DNA of 64,000 bases from Actinomadura spongiicola (GTDB lineage: Bacteria > Actinomycetota > Actinomycetes > Streptosporangiales > Streptosporangiaceae). A model generated the notes under the pieces. That model had not been told where the DNA came from. It made no database searches and was given only the letters and a program-made list of their open reading frames with translations. The stretch spans positions 477,430 through 541,429 of the forward strand of contig NZ_QVNQ01000006.1 of NCBI RefSeq assembly GCF_003432485.1, in the 5' to 3' direction. Shown here piece by piece: positions 17,401-24,862 of this stretch (the stretch's first letter is position 1; each line of letters starts with the position of its first letter). The position numbers were made by a program, and so were the translations under genes.

Positions 17401-18526
17401 CATCCCGGGCGTTCTCGGCGGCGCTGCGCGCGGCGGCCGCGTGCCGGGCGTCGCGGTGCGCCGCCTCAGCGGCCCGGTTGGCGTTGGCGGCGGCCCGACC
17501 GGCCAGCGACGCGGCGGTCGCGGCGCGGGAGGCGGCCGCCGAAGCGATCCGGGCAGCGCGGTTGGCGGCATCGGCGGCATCGATCGCGATCCGCGCGGCA
17601 CGGGCGGCCCGTTCGGCGGCACGAGCGGCGCGTGCGGCGGCCGCGGCGGCCTTGTGCGCGGAGTCCTTGGCGGCCTCGGTCTCCCGGGCAGCGCGTTCGG
17701 TGGCCTTCTTGGCCAGTTCGGCGGCGCGGACCGCGCGGGCGGAGGCCTCCTGCGCGGCCTGGGTCTGCAGCGCGGCCCGCCTGCCCGCGTCGTCGGCCAG
17801 GTCGGCCAACTGGGAGACCGCGTCGGTCTCGGCGTCGCGGGCGGCGGCGACCTCGTATCCCAGGCCGAGGAAGTCGTGGACGTCGTCGATGCTGCCGTCC
17901 ATCGCGGCGCTGGCGGCCTCCCTGACGTGCGGTCCGCCCGAGGCGCTCAGCTGCGAGACCCGGATGCGGTCGTCGGCGTCCTGCGCCTCCTGGTAACCGG
18001 TCTCCAGAAACTTCAGCTGGTCGTCGGCGGTGCCGTCCAAGGCCTTGTTGGCGGCGGCGCGGACGTAACGGCCGGTGGCCGCCGCGAGCACCTGGTTGAT
18101 CTCGACGCGGAGGTCCTCCTCCCACGGCTGCTTCCAGCCCTGGTCCAGGAACGTCCTCATAGCGGTGGGACCACCGTCCAGGGCGGTCTGGGCGGCGCCG
18201 CGGACGGTGCTGCCACCGGCCGCCAGCACCTGCTCGACGGCGGCGCGCAGATCCACTTCCTCAGCGGCGTTGCGGCCCTCGGACACGAACGCCCTGACAT
18301 CCGCGTCGGTGCCCAACAAGGCCACCTCGGCCCGCGCGGCGGTCTCGGGCCCGCCGGTCTTCAGTAACTCCACCGCCTGCGCCCGGTCGACCGGCGGCGG
18401 GTCACCGCCGCTGTCGGGGCGAACCGTGGCATGACCGGGTAACAGGCCGATCAATAGCGTCATGACGGTAGCCAGCGTGACGATTCCGAACACGTGGTGA
18501 CAGCGACGGATCCTGGCGTTGATCAC
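14444..18526 (-). CDS. secreted polymorphic toxin: ALF repeats, HINT, C-terminal toxin
   Basis: A 1360-aa exported protein. Signal peptide at residues 1-33. A first block of short ALF-type repeats follows (about 45-230; each has a GGP..R.AA..AL / FL..G....D.R pattern). A very Ala/Arg-rich coiled region spans about 235-575, a second ALF block about 600-800, and a second Ala-rich coil about 810-960. A pretoxin helix region (VVSIGGKLVLDVIGWTDAKN) leads into a HINT domain at about 1092-1244 (first CKRSSFTPGTGVLMADG, later ASSEHPFWV, final VLVHNC). A 116-residue toxin domain ends the protein. It has H-x4-KH (LHVLPKHGPN) early, an IIELIWQVLEATG helix, and FYPNGKFSSIYPT at the end, resembling BECR-fold RNases. 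The HINT should cleave itself before C1245 and release the toxin. GTG start with GGAG about 6 nt upstream. Confidence 0.8.
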   Translation of the reverse strand: MINARIRRCHHVFGIVTLATVMTLLIGLLPGHATVRPDSGGDPPPVDRAQAVELLKTGGPETAARAEVALLGTDADVRAFVSEGRNAAEEVDLRAAVEQVLAAGGSTVRGAAQTALDGGPTAMRTFLDQGWKQPWEEDLRVEINQVLAAATGRYVRAAANKALDGTADDQLKFLETGYQEAQDADDRIRVSQLSASGGPHVREAASAAMDGSIDDVHDFLGLGYEVAAARDAETDAVSQLADLADDAGRRAALQTQAAQEASARAVRAAELAKKATERAARETEAAKDSAHKAAAAAARAARAAERAARAARIAIDAADAANRAARIASAAASRAATAASLAGRAAANANRAAEAAHRDARHAAAARSAAENARDVAVGARTAAKAAQAAADAAIAAGNAAVAAANAGAHANQAAGFANQADQWATQAGADAQHARQAAAYAQRRAAAAIRAANKVQHLARQTADAARQAEKHANDAALHAERAADAADDAAAHAGEAKDNAAVSTRHANDASASASQATAAANQAQKVHDLAREVDEQRLASWQDRQTADAEDALAVETESKAKAEWEAGQAQAFEAETNRLLAQARADGAPRPTVIGNGREVAVRLLKTGGPHVRRAAEIALAGGEEDTIEFVRTGLGNATEADDRASLDHVATQAETDNKPQLREAAYKADEGDHAEVKAFLETGQHRLQMDDYRIQVTQISADGGPWVRKAASAALDADTPQALLEFISSGQHTARETDDRLAINQMLPDAGPELNAAAQAALSGPATYVREFVQVGQHNARQRDADQAAHVAEIGAFLASAHRTAATARENAAEAQAAAARARGAAAEADAHAKQARAHANEAKAHANAARASADRAHNAAQQAARSAKIARQAAKDAQAAAKAAAQAAARADRSASQARAYADEAREAAERARRDAIQAGKDAAAAARAAAEAAAAAERKRREEQAQGRKDKSSPGSSVSDEQIILAANGQQGLDQYRNARANAAKSVMDFVVSIGGKLVLDVIGWTDAKNCFTKGDIVGCLFTALNALGPLKLIGLGAKLKPIGKTIWRIATGIGPFRKTVSTAHVLIRKTDRMVYVARRIEIGCKRSSFTPGTGVLMADGSRRPIENVQVGDRVLATDPKTGATTPRKVLRTISTKGDKQLVSVTVRGGGAGEPVTYGQVTASSEHPFWVGGSTREWVHAERLKPGMRLRSSTGKYVLVTGLRAWTTPDQRVHNLTVEGVRTYYVEAGTALVLVHNCGRSDHDNAFGLLHMLEEIGLHVLPKHGPNSTMNAAKFNEEFGSAEAIIELIWQVLEATGSPQTSRHCHWLNLGRFIGKAKRNEDDKDYTETKYVVLWFYPNGKFSSIYPTLKEGC

Positions 18527-18625
18527 AGGGAGCTCCAGGTGTGAGGCGTGTGCGGCCGAACCGGAGCCCTGACGGGGAAGGAGCCCCGGCGCCCCGAGTG
18601 AAACCCGGGCTGATCATCCGAGCAA

Positions 18626-18641
18626 TGTGACCCAAGTCACA
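18626..18641. promoter_or_regulatory. CRP-type site upstream of toxin gene
   Basis: TGTGACCCAAGTCACA fits the CRP/FNR consensus TGTGA-N6-TCACA exactly. It lies in the 368-bp divergent gap, 100-115 bp before the toxin start and about 255 bp before the propeller gene. cAMP-CRP control is inferred. Confidence 0.6.
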
Positions 18642-18720
18642 AAACAATCCCATCGAATGGTTGCACAGCGTGAAATAGGGGCGCGTGATCTCACCAATTG
18701 TGATAGTTGACCCGCCCGCA

Positions 18721-18752
18721 TCCTGACCTGACCGTTTTCGGACAGGTCAGGA
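18721..18752. promoter_or_regulatory. 14-bp-arm hairpin/operator in divergent gap
   Basis: Arms 18721-18734 and 18739-18752 pair at 13 of 14 positions around a TTTT loop. It sits between the divergent toxin and propeller promoters. It may be a repressor operator or a transcription barrier separating the two units. Confidence 0.5.
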
Positions 18753-18859
18753 GGCATTGACAATCTGGCAAATGCCGCAGACATCATCGGCGCATCAGCC
18801 GCCACATCCCTTCTAGCCCGCGACAGCAGGCGTGGAGTCGCGGTGGGGGTCGTTGGGCC

Positions 18860-18888
18860 TGGACGGCTTGATCATCTTTCGTTAGCTT
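18860..18888 (+). promoter_or_regulatory. promoter of the BNR propeller gene, leaderless
   Basis: TGGACG (18860-18865), 17-bp spacer, TAGCTT (18883-18888), then 6 nt to the ATG at 18895. No ribosome site is present, so transcription should begin at the start codon. Confidence 0.6.
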
Positions 18889-18894
18889 GCGCGC

Positions 18895-19977
18895 ATGACG
18901 CCGATGAGGGCTTTGGCCCGGAACATGTCGTTTGCCGGATTGTGTGCGGTGGTGGTCGCGGCCTCCCTCGCGGTGCCGGCCACCGCGGGGGCGGAGACCG
19001 CCAGGGGCGGACCGGAGTGGCGGCTCACGCCGACCGGGACGGACGCGCGGTTCCGCGGCCTCGCCGCCGTGAGCGAGCGGACCGCCTGGCTGGCGGGCAG
19101 CGGTGGCACCGTCCTGCGGACCACCAACGGCGGTCGCACCTGGCAGAACGTCGCCCCTTCCGACGCCACGGGCCTGGAATTCCGCGACATCGAGGCTTTC
19201 GACGCGAAACGGGCCGTCGTGCTGGCCATCGGCGAGGGCGAGGCGTCCCGCGCCTACAGCACGTCGGACGGTGGTCGCACCTGGACGCTCGGTTTCAAGA
19301 ACGACGACCCGAAGGCGTTCTACGACTGCATGACGTTCTTCGACTCCCGCCACGGGCTGGCCATGAGCGACCCGGTGGACGGCCGGTTCCGCATCATCTC
19401 CACCAAGGACGCCGGACGTACCTGGCGGGTGCTTCCGTCCAAGGGAATGCCCGAGGCCCTACCGGGCGAGTTCGCGTTCGCCGCCAGCGGCCAATGCCTG
19501 GTCAGCCACGGGAAGAAAGATGTGTGGCTCGCCACCGGTGGGGCGTCCCGCTCCCGGGTCTTCCACTCCGGCGACCGCGGCCGCACCTGGACGGTCGCCG
19601 ACACGCCCCTCCCGTCCAGCGAGACCCAAGGCGTGTTCTCGGTGGCGTTCCGCGACTCCCGTCACGGCGTCGCCGTGGGCGGCGACTACCGTCCCGGCCA
19701 ACCATCCCCGAACGCGGCGGCCACCACCAACGACGGCGGCCGCACCTGGCAGCTCGCGGACCGCCCCCCGGCCGAGTACCGCTCCGGCGCCGCCTGGCCC
19801 GGCTGGGCGCGCACGGTCGCACTGGCCGTCGGCCCCACCGGCAGCGACCTGACCTTCACCTCCGGCCGCACCTGGACCCGCTTCGACACGGGCAGCTTCG
19901 ACACCGTCGACTGCACCCCCGACGGCGACTGCTGGGCCGCAGGCGAAAAGGGCCGCGCCGCGCGCCTGCTTGTTTAG
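18895..19977 (+). CDS. secreted BNR/Asp-box beta-propeller protein
   Basis: A 360-aa exported protein. The signal peptide covers about residues 1-33 (VVVAASLAVPATAGAETA). The rest carries repeated Asp-boxes of the S/T-x-D/N-x-G-x-T-W type: TTNGGRTWQN, TSDGGRTWTL, TKDAGRTWRV, SGDRGRTWTV and TNDGGRTWQL. Such six- or seven-bladed propellers occur in sialidases, xyloglucanases and YCF48-like assembly factors. Catalytic residues of sialidases are not visible, so a binding or scaffolding role is equally possible. Two copies of a structured repeat begin just after its stop. Confidence 0.78.
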   Translation: MTPMRALARNMSFAGLCAVVVAASLAVPATAGAETARGGPEWRLTPTGTDARFRGLAAVSERTAWLAGSGGTVLRTTNGGRTWQNVAPSDATGLEFRDIEAFDAKRAVVLAIGEGEASRAYSTSDGGRTWTLGFKNDDPKAFYDCMTFFDSRHGLAMSDPVDGRFRIISTKDAGRTWRVLPSKGMPEALPGEFAFAASGQCLVSHGKKDVWLATGGASRSRVFHSGDRGRTWTVADTPLPSSETQGVFSVAFRDSRHGVAVGGDYRPGQPSPNAAATTNDGGRTWQLADRPPAEYRSGAAWPGWARTVALAVGPTGSDLTFTSGRTWTRFDTGSFDTVDCTPDGDCWAAGEKGRAARLLV

Positions 19978-19990
19978 TCCCGGCTGTGAA

Positions 19991-20145
19991 TTTCGCAGGC
20001 CCGGCCTACTTCGCTCGCCTGGCGGCTCGCTACATGACCGTCCCCGGGGTGAACGCGACATCGCTCCGTGACCCGCCCGGCTCCGCTCGCCTACGGCATC
20101 GCTACACCGGGCGGGTAACGCGTTCGCGCGTGGGGTTGAGGCCAC
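19991..20145. repeat. dispersed structured repeat, copy 1
   Basis: About 155 bp beginning TTTCGCAGGC and running through the shared block TTCGCTCGCCTGGCGGCTCG. A 10-bp perfect stem (ACCCGCCCGG ... CCGGGCGGGT) precedes ACGCGTTCGCG. It recurs at 20160-20310 and 29621-29766, each time just downstream of a stop codon. Confidence 0.75.
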
Positions 20146-20159
20146 GTCGTAGCAGGGCT

Positions 20160-20310
20160 GTGTATTTCGCAGTCCCGGTCCGCTTTGCTCGCCTGGCGGC
20201 TCGTTGCGTGAGCGGGCCTGGGCGAATGCGGTATTGCTTGGCGATCTGCCCGGGTTTGCTTGCCTTCAGCGTTGCTGCGCCGGGGGCACGCGTTCGCGCG
20301 AACTGAGGAC
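20160..20310. repeat. dispersed structured repeat, copy 2 (diverged)
   Basis: Tandem, more diverged copy of the element at 19991. The block GCTCGCCTGGCGGCTCG and the terminal GCACGCGTTCGCGCG are conserved, while the central stem is imperfect. Confidence 0.65.
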
Positions 20311-20399
20311 ATGTCGAAACGGGCCCGATGGCTTGGGGCCCGTCAGGTCGTCAGCGGTTCGGGCGCTGGCGCAAGACTGGACGTCGCGCGAGACTAGGT

Positions 20400-21251
20400 C
20401 TAAGCCAGGACGAAGGCATGCGGGTCCCGTTCCGTCCCACCTCGAACCCGGAACAGCCCGTCGCGGATCTCCTCGGAGTGCCATTCGACCAGCTCACGCA
20501 ACGACTCGGGCCACGACGTGGCTCGATCCCAGACCGTGCCTGCGAGCGTTTCGAGGTTCATGTCTCGCAGATGCGAGGCGTCCACGCCGGACAGGTTCAC
20601 CGGCACGGCTCCGAGCGCTGCCGCTATCGCCTGGATCAGCTGCCCAGCGACCCACACGGCGTGGTGGATGTCGGTCCTGTAGCTGCTGAAGAAGGCGAAG
20701 TCGAGGCTGAATGCGTGCCCGCGATCAAGGGTTTGGTCGAGGGCTTTTCCGAGCCTGCTGTAGAGGTTATTGGCGAGATCTGGTGCGAAGGCGAGTTCGG
20801 AGCGGAGATCGAGGTCGAGGGCTGCGGCTAGCTTTTGGGCGAGGACGAGGTCGTGTTGGAGTTCGCGGTAGAGCTCGAGCTCGTGGGCGGGTTGGAGGGC
20901 GCAGACCGTCACGAGGCCCTGCATGAGGGTTGTGAGGAGTGCCAGGTACTTGGTGTTGGGGTCGGGGAGGTCTGCGCGGAGTAGTGCGTCGCGGAGTTCG
21001 GTGAGGCCCTCTGGCAGAAGCCCGTGGGTGCGGTGTACGAGGCTGCGGAGTTCGAGGATGGTCAGATCGCGGCTGTGGAAGCCCGCAGCGGGTTGGAAGG
21101 GAGTGGTGTCGTCCTCCATGAAGGCCAGTAGGCTGGGGATGGGGTCGGTGTGCGCCTGGATGTGGCGGAGCAGGTCGTCGTGTGCCTCTGCCAATAGGCG
21201 GTCGTGTTCATTGTCGGGGAGGGTGGCCGGGTCGTTGTCGTGATGTGTCAT
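20400..21251 (-). CDS. unknown protein of ECF sigma operon
   Basis: A 283-aa soluble, helix-rich protein of no recognised family (for example LRHIQAHTDPIPSLLAFMED and LVTVCALQPAHELELYRELQ). There is no membrane helix, no zinc motif of ZAS anti-sigma factors, and no obvious enzyme motif. Its ATG overlaps the stop of the sigma factor gene (ATGA, 21248-21251), so it is co-translated with it. That placement suggests an atypical cytoplasmic regulator or partner of the sigma factor. This is inference. Confidence 0.6.
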   Translation of the reverse strand: MTHHDNDPATLPDNEHDRLLAEAHDDLLRHIQAHTDPIPSLLAFMEDDTTPFQPAAGFHSRDLTILELRSLVHRTHGLLPEGLTELRDALLRADLPDPNTKYLALLTTLMQGLVTVCALQPAHELELYRELQHDLVLAQKLAAALDLDLRSELAFAPDLANNLYSRLGKALDQTLDRGHAFSLDFAFFSSYRTDIHHAVWVAGQLIQAIAAALGAVPVNLSGVDASHLRDMNLETLAGTVWDRATSWPESLRELVEWHSEEIRDGLFRVRGGTERDPHAFVLA

Positions 21252-21889
21252 CGGGCCGCCCCTCCTCCCTGCGTGTGGCTGGTTTGCAGGTGTCGGCTCA
21301 GCTGAGTCCGGGCCTTCTTGCGCAGGTTACGGACCTTCTGCGGCTTGATTCCGAGGTGGACCGCGATGACGTTGTCCGGATAGCCGTCCAGGGTGAAGGC
21401 CATCACCGCACGTGCCGTGTCGTCGTGGATGGTGTGCAGGGCCTCTAGGACCCGCATCGTTCCCGTTGCCAGGTCGGCGGGGTCGGGGTGTGGGCATTGG
21501 ATGTCGGTGGCGAGGTCCTCTATGCCCGGGACGGTGGGCAGCTCCCGGCGGCGGGTGCCGCCGGGGCGGTCGTGGCGGCGCAGCGCGATGGTACGTATCC
21601 ACGCCTCCGGGTTGGTGACGCGGTTCCAGGCGCCGGGCTGTTTCGTGGTGCGCCAGGCCTCGATGAATGCCTCCTGGGCGGCGTCCTCGGCGGTGTGGCG
21701 GGTGGCGCGGCGGGCGATCATCACGAACCGCACCACCCGGGGGTACTGCTCGGTGTAGAAGTCCAGGAAGTGTTCGCGCACCTTGCGAACCCTGCCGTCG
21801 GTGGCGGGGACGGATCCCGGCGGACGCCACGACTGGCCTGAATCGGCCTGGAGGGGCAGCGGGTCGTCCTGGGCCTCATCGGCGGTCAT
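21248..21889 (-). CDS. ECF RNA polymerase sigma factor
   Basis: A 213-aa sigma-70 family factor. Region 2 is at about residues 45-105 (EQYPRVVRFVMIARRATRHT, AEDAAQEAFIEAWR) and region 4 at about 145-200 (AVMAFTLDGYPDNVIAVHLG, IKPQKVRNLRKKARTQLSRH). It has an N-terminal extension of some 35 residues and lacks regions 1 and 3. ATG 21889 lies inside the end of a 40-aa membrane-peptide gene. GTG 21913 is an alternative start. No typical membrane anti-sigma factor is adjacent. Confidence 0.85.
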   Translation of the reverse strand: MTADEAQDDPLPLQADSGQSWRPPGSVPATDGRVRKVREHFLDFYTEQYPRVVRFVMIARRATRHTAEDAAQEAFIEAWRTTKQPGAWNRVTNPEAWIRTIALRRHDRPGGTRRRELPTVPGIEDLATDIQCPHPDPADLATGTMRVLEALHTIHDDTARAVMAFTLDGYPDNVIAVHLGIKPQKVRNLRKKARTQLSRHLQTSHTQGGGAAR

Positions 21890-21998
21890 CGCCGTACCGC
21901 CCGTCCCGGACACGGCGGTATCCGGCCGCGAGGGGCAGTAGGGCGCTGATCAAACCCAGCACCGCGATCACCAGGTCAATCGCCGTAGCGACGTTCAT
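21876..21998 (-). CDS. 40-aa membrane peptide leading the sigma operon
   Basis: A 40-residue protein beginning MNVATAIDLVIAVLGLISAL and ending RRVRDGRYGDDRR. It has a single membrane helix (about residues 7-27) and a strongly basic tail. GGAAGGA lies about 5 nt before the ATG, a better ribosome site than most genes here. It overlaps the sigma gene start by 14 bp, implying coupled translation. A short membrane peptide in place of an anti-sigma factor is unusual. It could anchor or sense for the sigma factor, but that is inference. Confidence 0.6.
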   Translation of the reverse strand: MNVATAIDLVIAVLGLISALLPLAAGYRRVRDGRYGDDRR

Positions 21999-22082
21999 GG
22001 GGTTCCTTCCACTGGCGAGGTGTCTCATCGCCGTAGTGGGCCGGAACTCCCGTGTTCGGTAAGGCCGCGTCCAGAAATTTCG

Positions 22083-22877
22083 CTACTTCTTGCCCTTCTT
22101 CTTCTCCGGGGGCTTGGGGAGGGGCGGGGTTTTCGCGGCGCCCTGGTTCTTGACGGCCTCGATGGCGGCCTTGGCGGCGGTGGGGTCGAGGTACTCGCCG
22201 CCGCGCTTGAGGGGGGCGAAGTCGTCGTCCAGTTCGTAGACCAGGGGGATGCCGGTGGGGATGTTGAGGCCGACGATCTGCTCGTCGGAGACGTCGTCCA
22301 GGTGCTTGACGAGGGCGCGCAGGGAGTTGCCGTGCGCGGCGACGAGGACGGTCTTTCCGGCGGCGAGGTCGGGGACGATCGCGTCGTACCAGTAGGGGAG
22401 CAGGCGGTCCACGACGTCGGCGAGGCATTCCGAGCGGGGGATCAGCTCGGACGGCAGCTCGGCGTAGCGGAGGTCGTTGACCTGGGAGAGCGGGTCGTTG
22501 TCCTTGATGGGCGGCGGCGGGGTGTCGTAGGAGCGGCGCCAGACCATGAACTGTTTCTCGCCGAACTCCTCGCGGGTCTGCGCCTTGTTCTTGCCCTGGA
22601 GCGCGCCGTAGTGGCGTTCGTTGAGGCGCCAGGAGCGCTTGACCGGGATCCAGAGGAGGTCGGCGACGTCCAGGGCGATGTTGGCTGTGCGGATGGCACG
22701 CTTCAGGAGGGAGGTGTGCACCACGTCGGGGGTGATGTCGGCGTCCAGCAGCAGGTCGCCGCCCTTGGTCGCCTCGCCTTCGCCTTTCGCGGACAGGTCG
22801 ACGTCCACCCAGCCGGTGAACAGCCCTTCCGCGTTCCAGACGCTTTCGCCGTGCCGCAGCAGTACCAGGGTCGCCAT
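22083..22877 (-). CDS. gpmA: 2,3-bisphosphoglycerate-dependent phosphoglycerate mutase
   Basis: A 264-aa glycolytic enzyme converting 3- to 2-phosphoglycerate through a phosphohistidine. The catalytic LLRHGESVWN (His at about residue 9), the substrate segment SWRLNERHYGALQG and the second histidine in VAAHGNSLRAL are present. The C-terminal tail is Lys/Pro-rich (PKPPEKKKGKK). ATG 22877 was chosen, with TAGGCT 7 nt upstream, so probably leaderless. It is downstream of mshA and ybjN on the same strand, as in other actinobacteria. Confidence 0.95.
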   Translation of the reverse strand: MATLVLLRHGESVWNAEGLFTGWVDVDLSAKGEGEATKGGDLLLDADITPDVVHTSLLKRAIRTANIALDVADLLWIPVKRSWRLNERHYGALQGKNKAQTREEFGEKQFMVWRRSYDTPPPPIKDNDPLSQVNDLRYAELPSELIPRSECLADVVDRLLPYWYDAIVPDLAAGKTVLVAAHGNSLRALVKHLDDVSDEQIVGLNIPTGIPLVYELDDDFAPLKRGGEYLDPTAAKAAIEAVKNQGAAKTPPLPKPPEKKKGKK

Positions 22878-22905
22878 GGACCAGAGCCTAGCGGCATGAC
22901 GCGGG

Positions 22906-23400
22906 TCACTCGCGATTGGCCGGATCGGCGAAGGACGCGAAGGCCCGAAGGTTGGCGAGGCTCTCGCCGCGTTTGACGCGCCAGTCCCATTCACGCTGGA
23001 TGGACGTCTTGAAGCCGCGTTCGAGGGCCTTGTCGAAGTTCTCGTCCGAGTAGGTGAGGACGCAGCCGAGGAGACGGTCGATCTCGTCCGGCGACACGGA
23101 GGCGAGGGGCACCCTGCCGACGAGGTGGACGTCGCCGACGTCGTCGAGGGCGAACGCGACGCCGTACATGCGGCCGTTCTTCTCCAGGAGGAACCGGTAG
23201 AACTCGGCGTGGTTCTCGTCGGGACGGCGGCAGAAGAACGCCTCGACGTGCAGGCTGTGCTCGCCGACGATCAGCCAGGTCATGGTGGCGAGCTTGCGCT
23301 GTCCGGGGAGCTTGACGAAGAACGCGTTCTCGCGGGGCTCGTCGAACTCCAGCTCGGCGGCGCGCAGGGTATCCCTGATGGTCCGGACGGTGTCCGTCAT
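22906..23400 (-). CDS. YbjN-domain protein
   Basis: A 164-aa YbjN-family protein (type III secretion chaperone-like fold), found next to mshA in many actinobacteria. Blocks such as FVKLPGQRKLATMTWLIVGE and FYRFLLEKNGRMYGVAFALD are typical. Its role is not established. The ATG overlaps the mshA stop (23397-23400), so translation is coupled. Confidence 0.85.
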   Translation of the reverse strand: MTDTVRTIRDTLRAAELEFDEPRENAFFVKLPGQRKLATMTWLIVGEHSLHVEAFFCRRPDENHAEFYRFLLEKNGRMYGVAFALDDVGDVHLVGRVPLASVSPDEIDRLLGCVLTYSDENFDKALERGFKTSIQREWDWRVKRGESLANLRAFASFADPANRE

Positions 23401-24716
23401 GCGGTGACCTCGGCGACGGCAGGGCTCTCGACGGGAAGCACGGCACCGGTATACACGGCGCCGGAGTACACGTCGAGGAGGGCGTCGACCGTGGCGTCCC
23501 AGCCGAAGCGGTGCGCGTGGCGGACGGCGCCGCGGGCGAGACGGGCGTACAGGCCGGGTTCGGCGTGGAGGCGGCCCAGGACGGCGGCGTAGTCGACCGG
23601 GTCGTGACCGGAGATCAGGACGCCGGACTCGCCGTCCGCGACGGCGGTGCGCAGGCCGCCGACACGGGACGCGACGACGGGTGTCCCGCAGGCCTGGGAC
23701 TCGACGGCGACCAGCCCGAACGACTCGCTGTGGGACGGGACGACGGTGACGTCCGCGGCCCGGTACCAGTCGGTCAGCTCGGCCTGCGGGCTCGGGGGCT
23801 CGAAGCGCATGACGTCGGTGATGCCGAGTTCCGCCGCGAGGTTCTGCAATCCCTCGGGACGGCAGCGTCCGGAGCCGCTCGGCCCGCCGACGACGGCCAC
23901 GACCAGTTTGCGGCGGAGGGACGGGTCGTCGGCCAACATCCGGGCGACGGCGCGGAGCAGGACGTCGGGGGCCTTGAGCGGCTGGATGCGTCCGACGAAC
24001 AGCAGCACGTACGCGTCGCGGGGGAGTCCGAGGCGGCGGCGGGCCGGGCCGGTGCGGTGCGGGAGCAGGCCCCGGAGCGGGAACTCGGGGCGGAAGGTCG
24101 ACAGGTCCACGCCGGGGCTGACGGTCGCGACGCGGGCGGGGTCGGCGCCGTACAGGTCGACGAGCTGGCGGGCCTCCTCGCCGGTGTTGGCGACGAGCTG
24201 GTCCGACGACGCGACGACCTGTTCCTCGCCGAGGACGCGTTCGGCCGGTTCGGGCCTGTCACCGTCCGCGAGGGCCGCGTTCTTCACCTTCGCCATGGTG
24301 TGCATGGAGTGGACGAGCGGGACGCCCCACCGCTTCTTCGCCGCCCAGCCCGCCTGGCCGGACAGCCAGTAGTGCGTGTGGAGGAGGTCGTAGTGGCCGG
24401 GTTCGTGGGCGGCCTCGGCCCGCAGGACACCGGAGGTGAAGCCGCAGAGATGGCGGGGCAGTTCGGTCTTGTCCAGCTCCTCGAACGGCCCGGCGACGAC
24501 GTTGCGGACGAGGACGCCCGGCGCCAGCTCGACGACGGGCGGCATGGCGCGGCAGGTGGAGCGGGTGAAGATGTCGACCTCGACACCGCGCGCTGCGAGG
24601 CGTTTGGCCACCTCGACGATGTAGACGTTCATTCCGCCCGCATCGCCGGTCCCCGGTTGGTCGAGGGGGGAAGTATGAACACTGACCGTCGCAACCCTGC
24701 TGATACGACGCGACAC
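23397..24716 (-). CDS. mshA: D-inositol-3-phosphate glycosyltransferase MshA
   Basis: A 439-aa GT4-family enzyme that transfers GlcNAc from UDP-GlcNAc to 1L-myo-inositol-1-phosphate, the first step of mycothiol synthesis. The N-terminal SPLDQPGTGDAGGMNVYIVE, the HTHYWLSG motif, the FVGRIQPLKAPDVLLRA nucleotide-binding segment and the C-terminal PSHSESFGLVAVESQACGTP (EX7E region) are all present. Start is GTG 24716 with GGAGG about 9 nt upstream. It heads the mshA-ybjN-gpmA cluster. Confidence 0.94.
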   Translation of the reverse strand: MSRRISRVATVSVHTSPLDQPGTGDAGGMNVYIVEVAKRLAARGVEVDIFTRSTCRAMPPVVELAPGVLVRNVVAGPFEELDKTELPRHLCGFTSGVLRAEAAHEPGHYDLLHTHYWLSGQAGWAAKKRWGVPLVHSMHTMAKVKNAALADGDRPEPAERVLGEEQVVASSDQLVANTGEEARQLVDLYGADPARVATVSPGVDLSTFRPEFPLRGLLPHRTGPARRRLGLPRDAYVLLFVGRIQPLKAPDVLLRAVARMLADDPSLRRKLVVAVVGGPSGSGRCRPEGLQNLAAELGITDVMRFEPPSPQAELTDWYRAADVTVVPSHSESFGLVAVESQACGTPVVASRVGGLRTAVADGESGVLISGHDPVDYAAVLGRLHAEPGLYARLARGAVRHAHRFGWDATVDALLDVYSGAVYTGAVLPVESPAVAEVTA

Positions 24717-24862
24717 CGGACATCACCTCCGCTAGCGCAACAAAATTAATCTGGTGAGCTGTTCCCATGGCTCGGTGGACAATCGTTACTCCTCTCCGTA
24801 GTGGGCGATCTCACCGGGCACCCCCGAGGGGCGAAGAGCGGTGAACCTGGCAGGCTGGGCGC

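Noticed and set aside
15926..18367. 813-codon plus-strand open frame rich in Gly and Val
   Set aside because: It is the antisense of the Ala-rich toxin gene. GC bias removes stop codons there, and the protein is low-complexity without family features.
20160..20310. reading the repeats as coding sequence continuing the propeller gene
   Set aside because: Frames differ between copies and contain stops. Conservation follows the stem and blocks, not codons.
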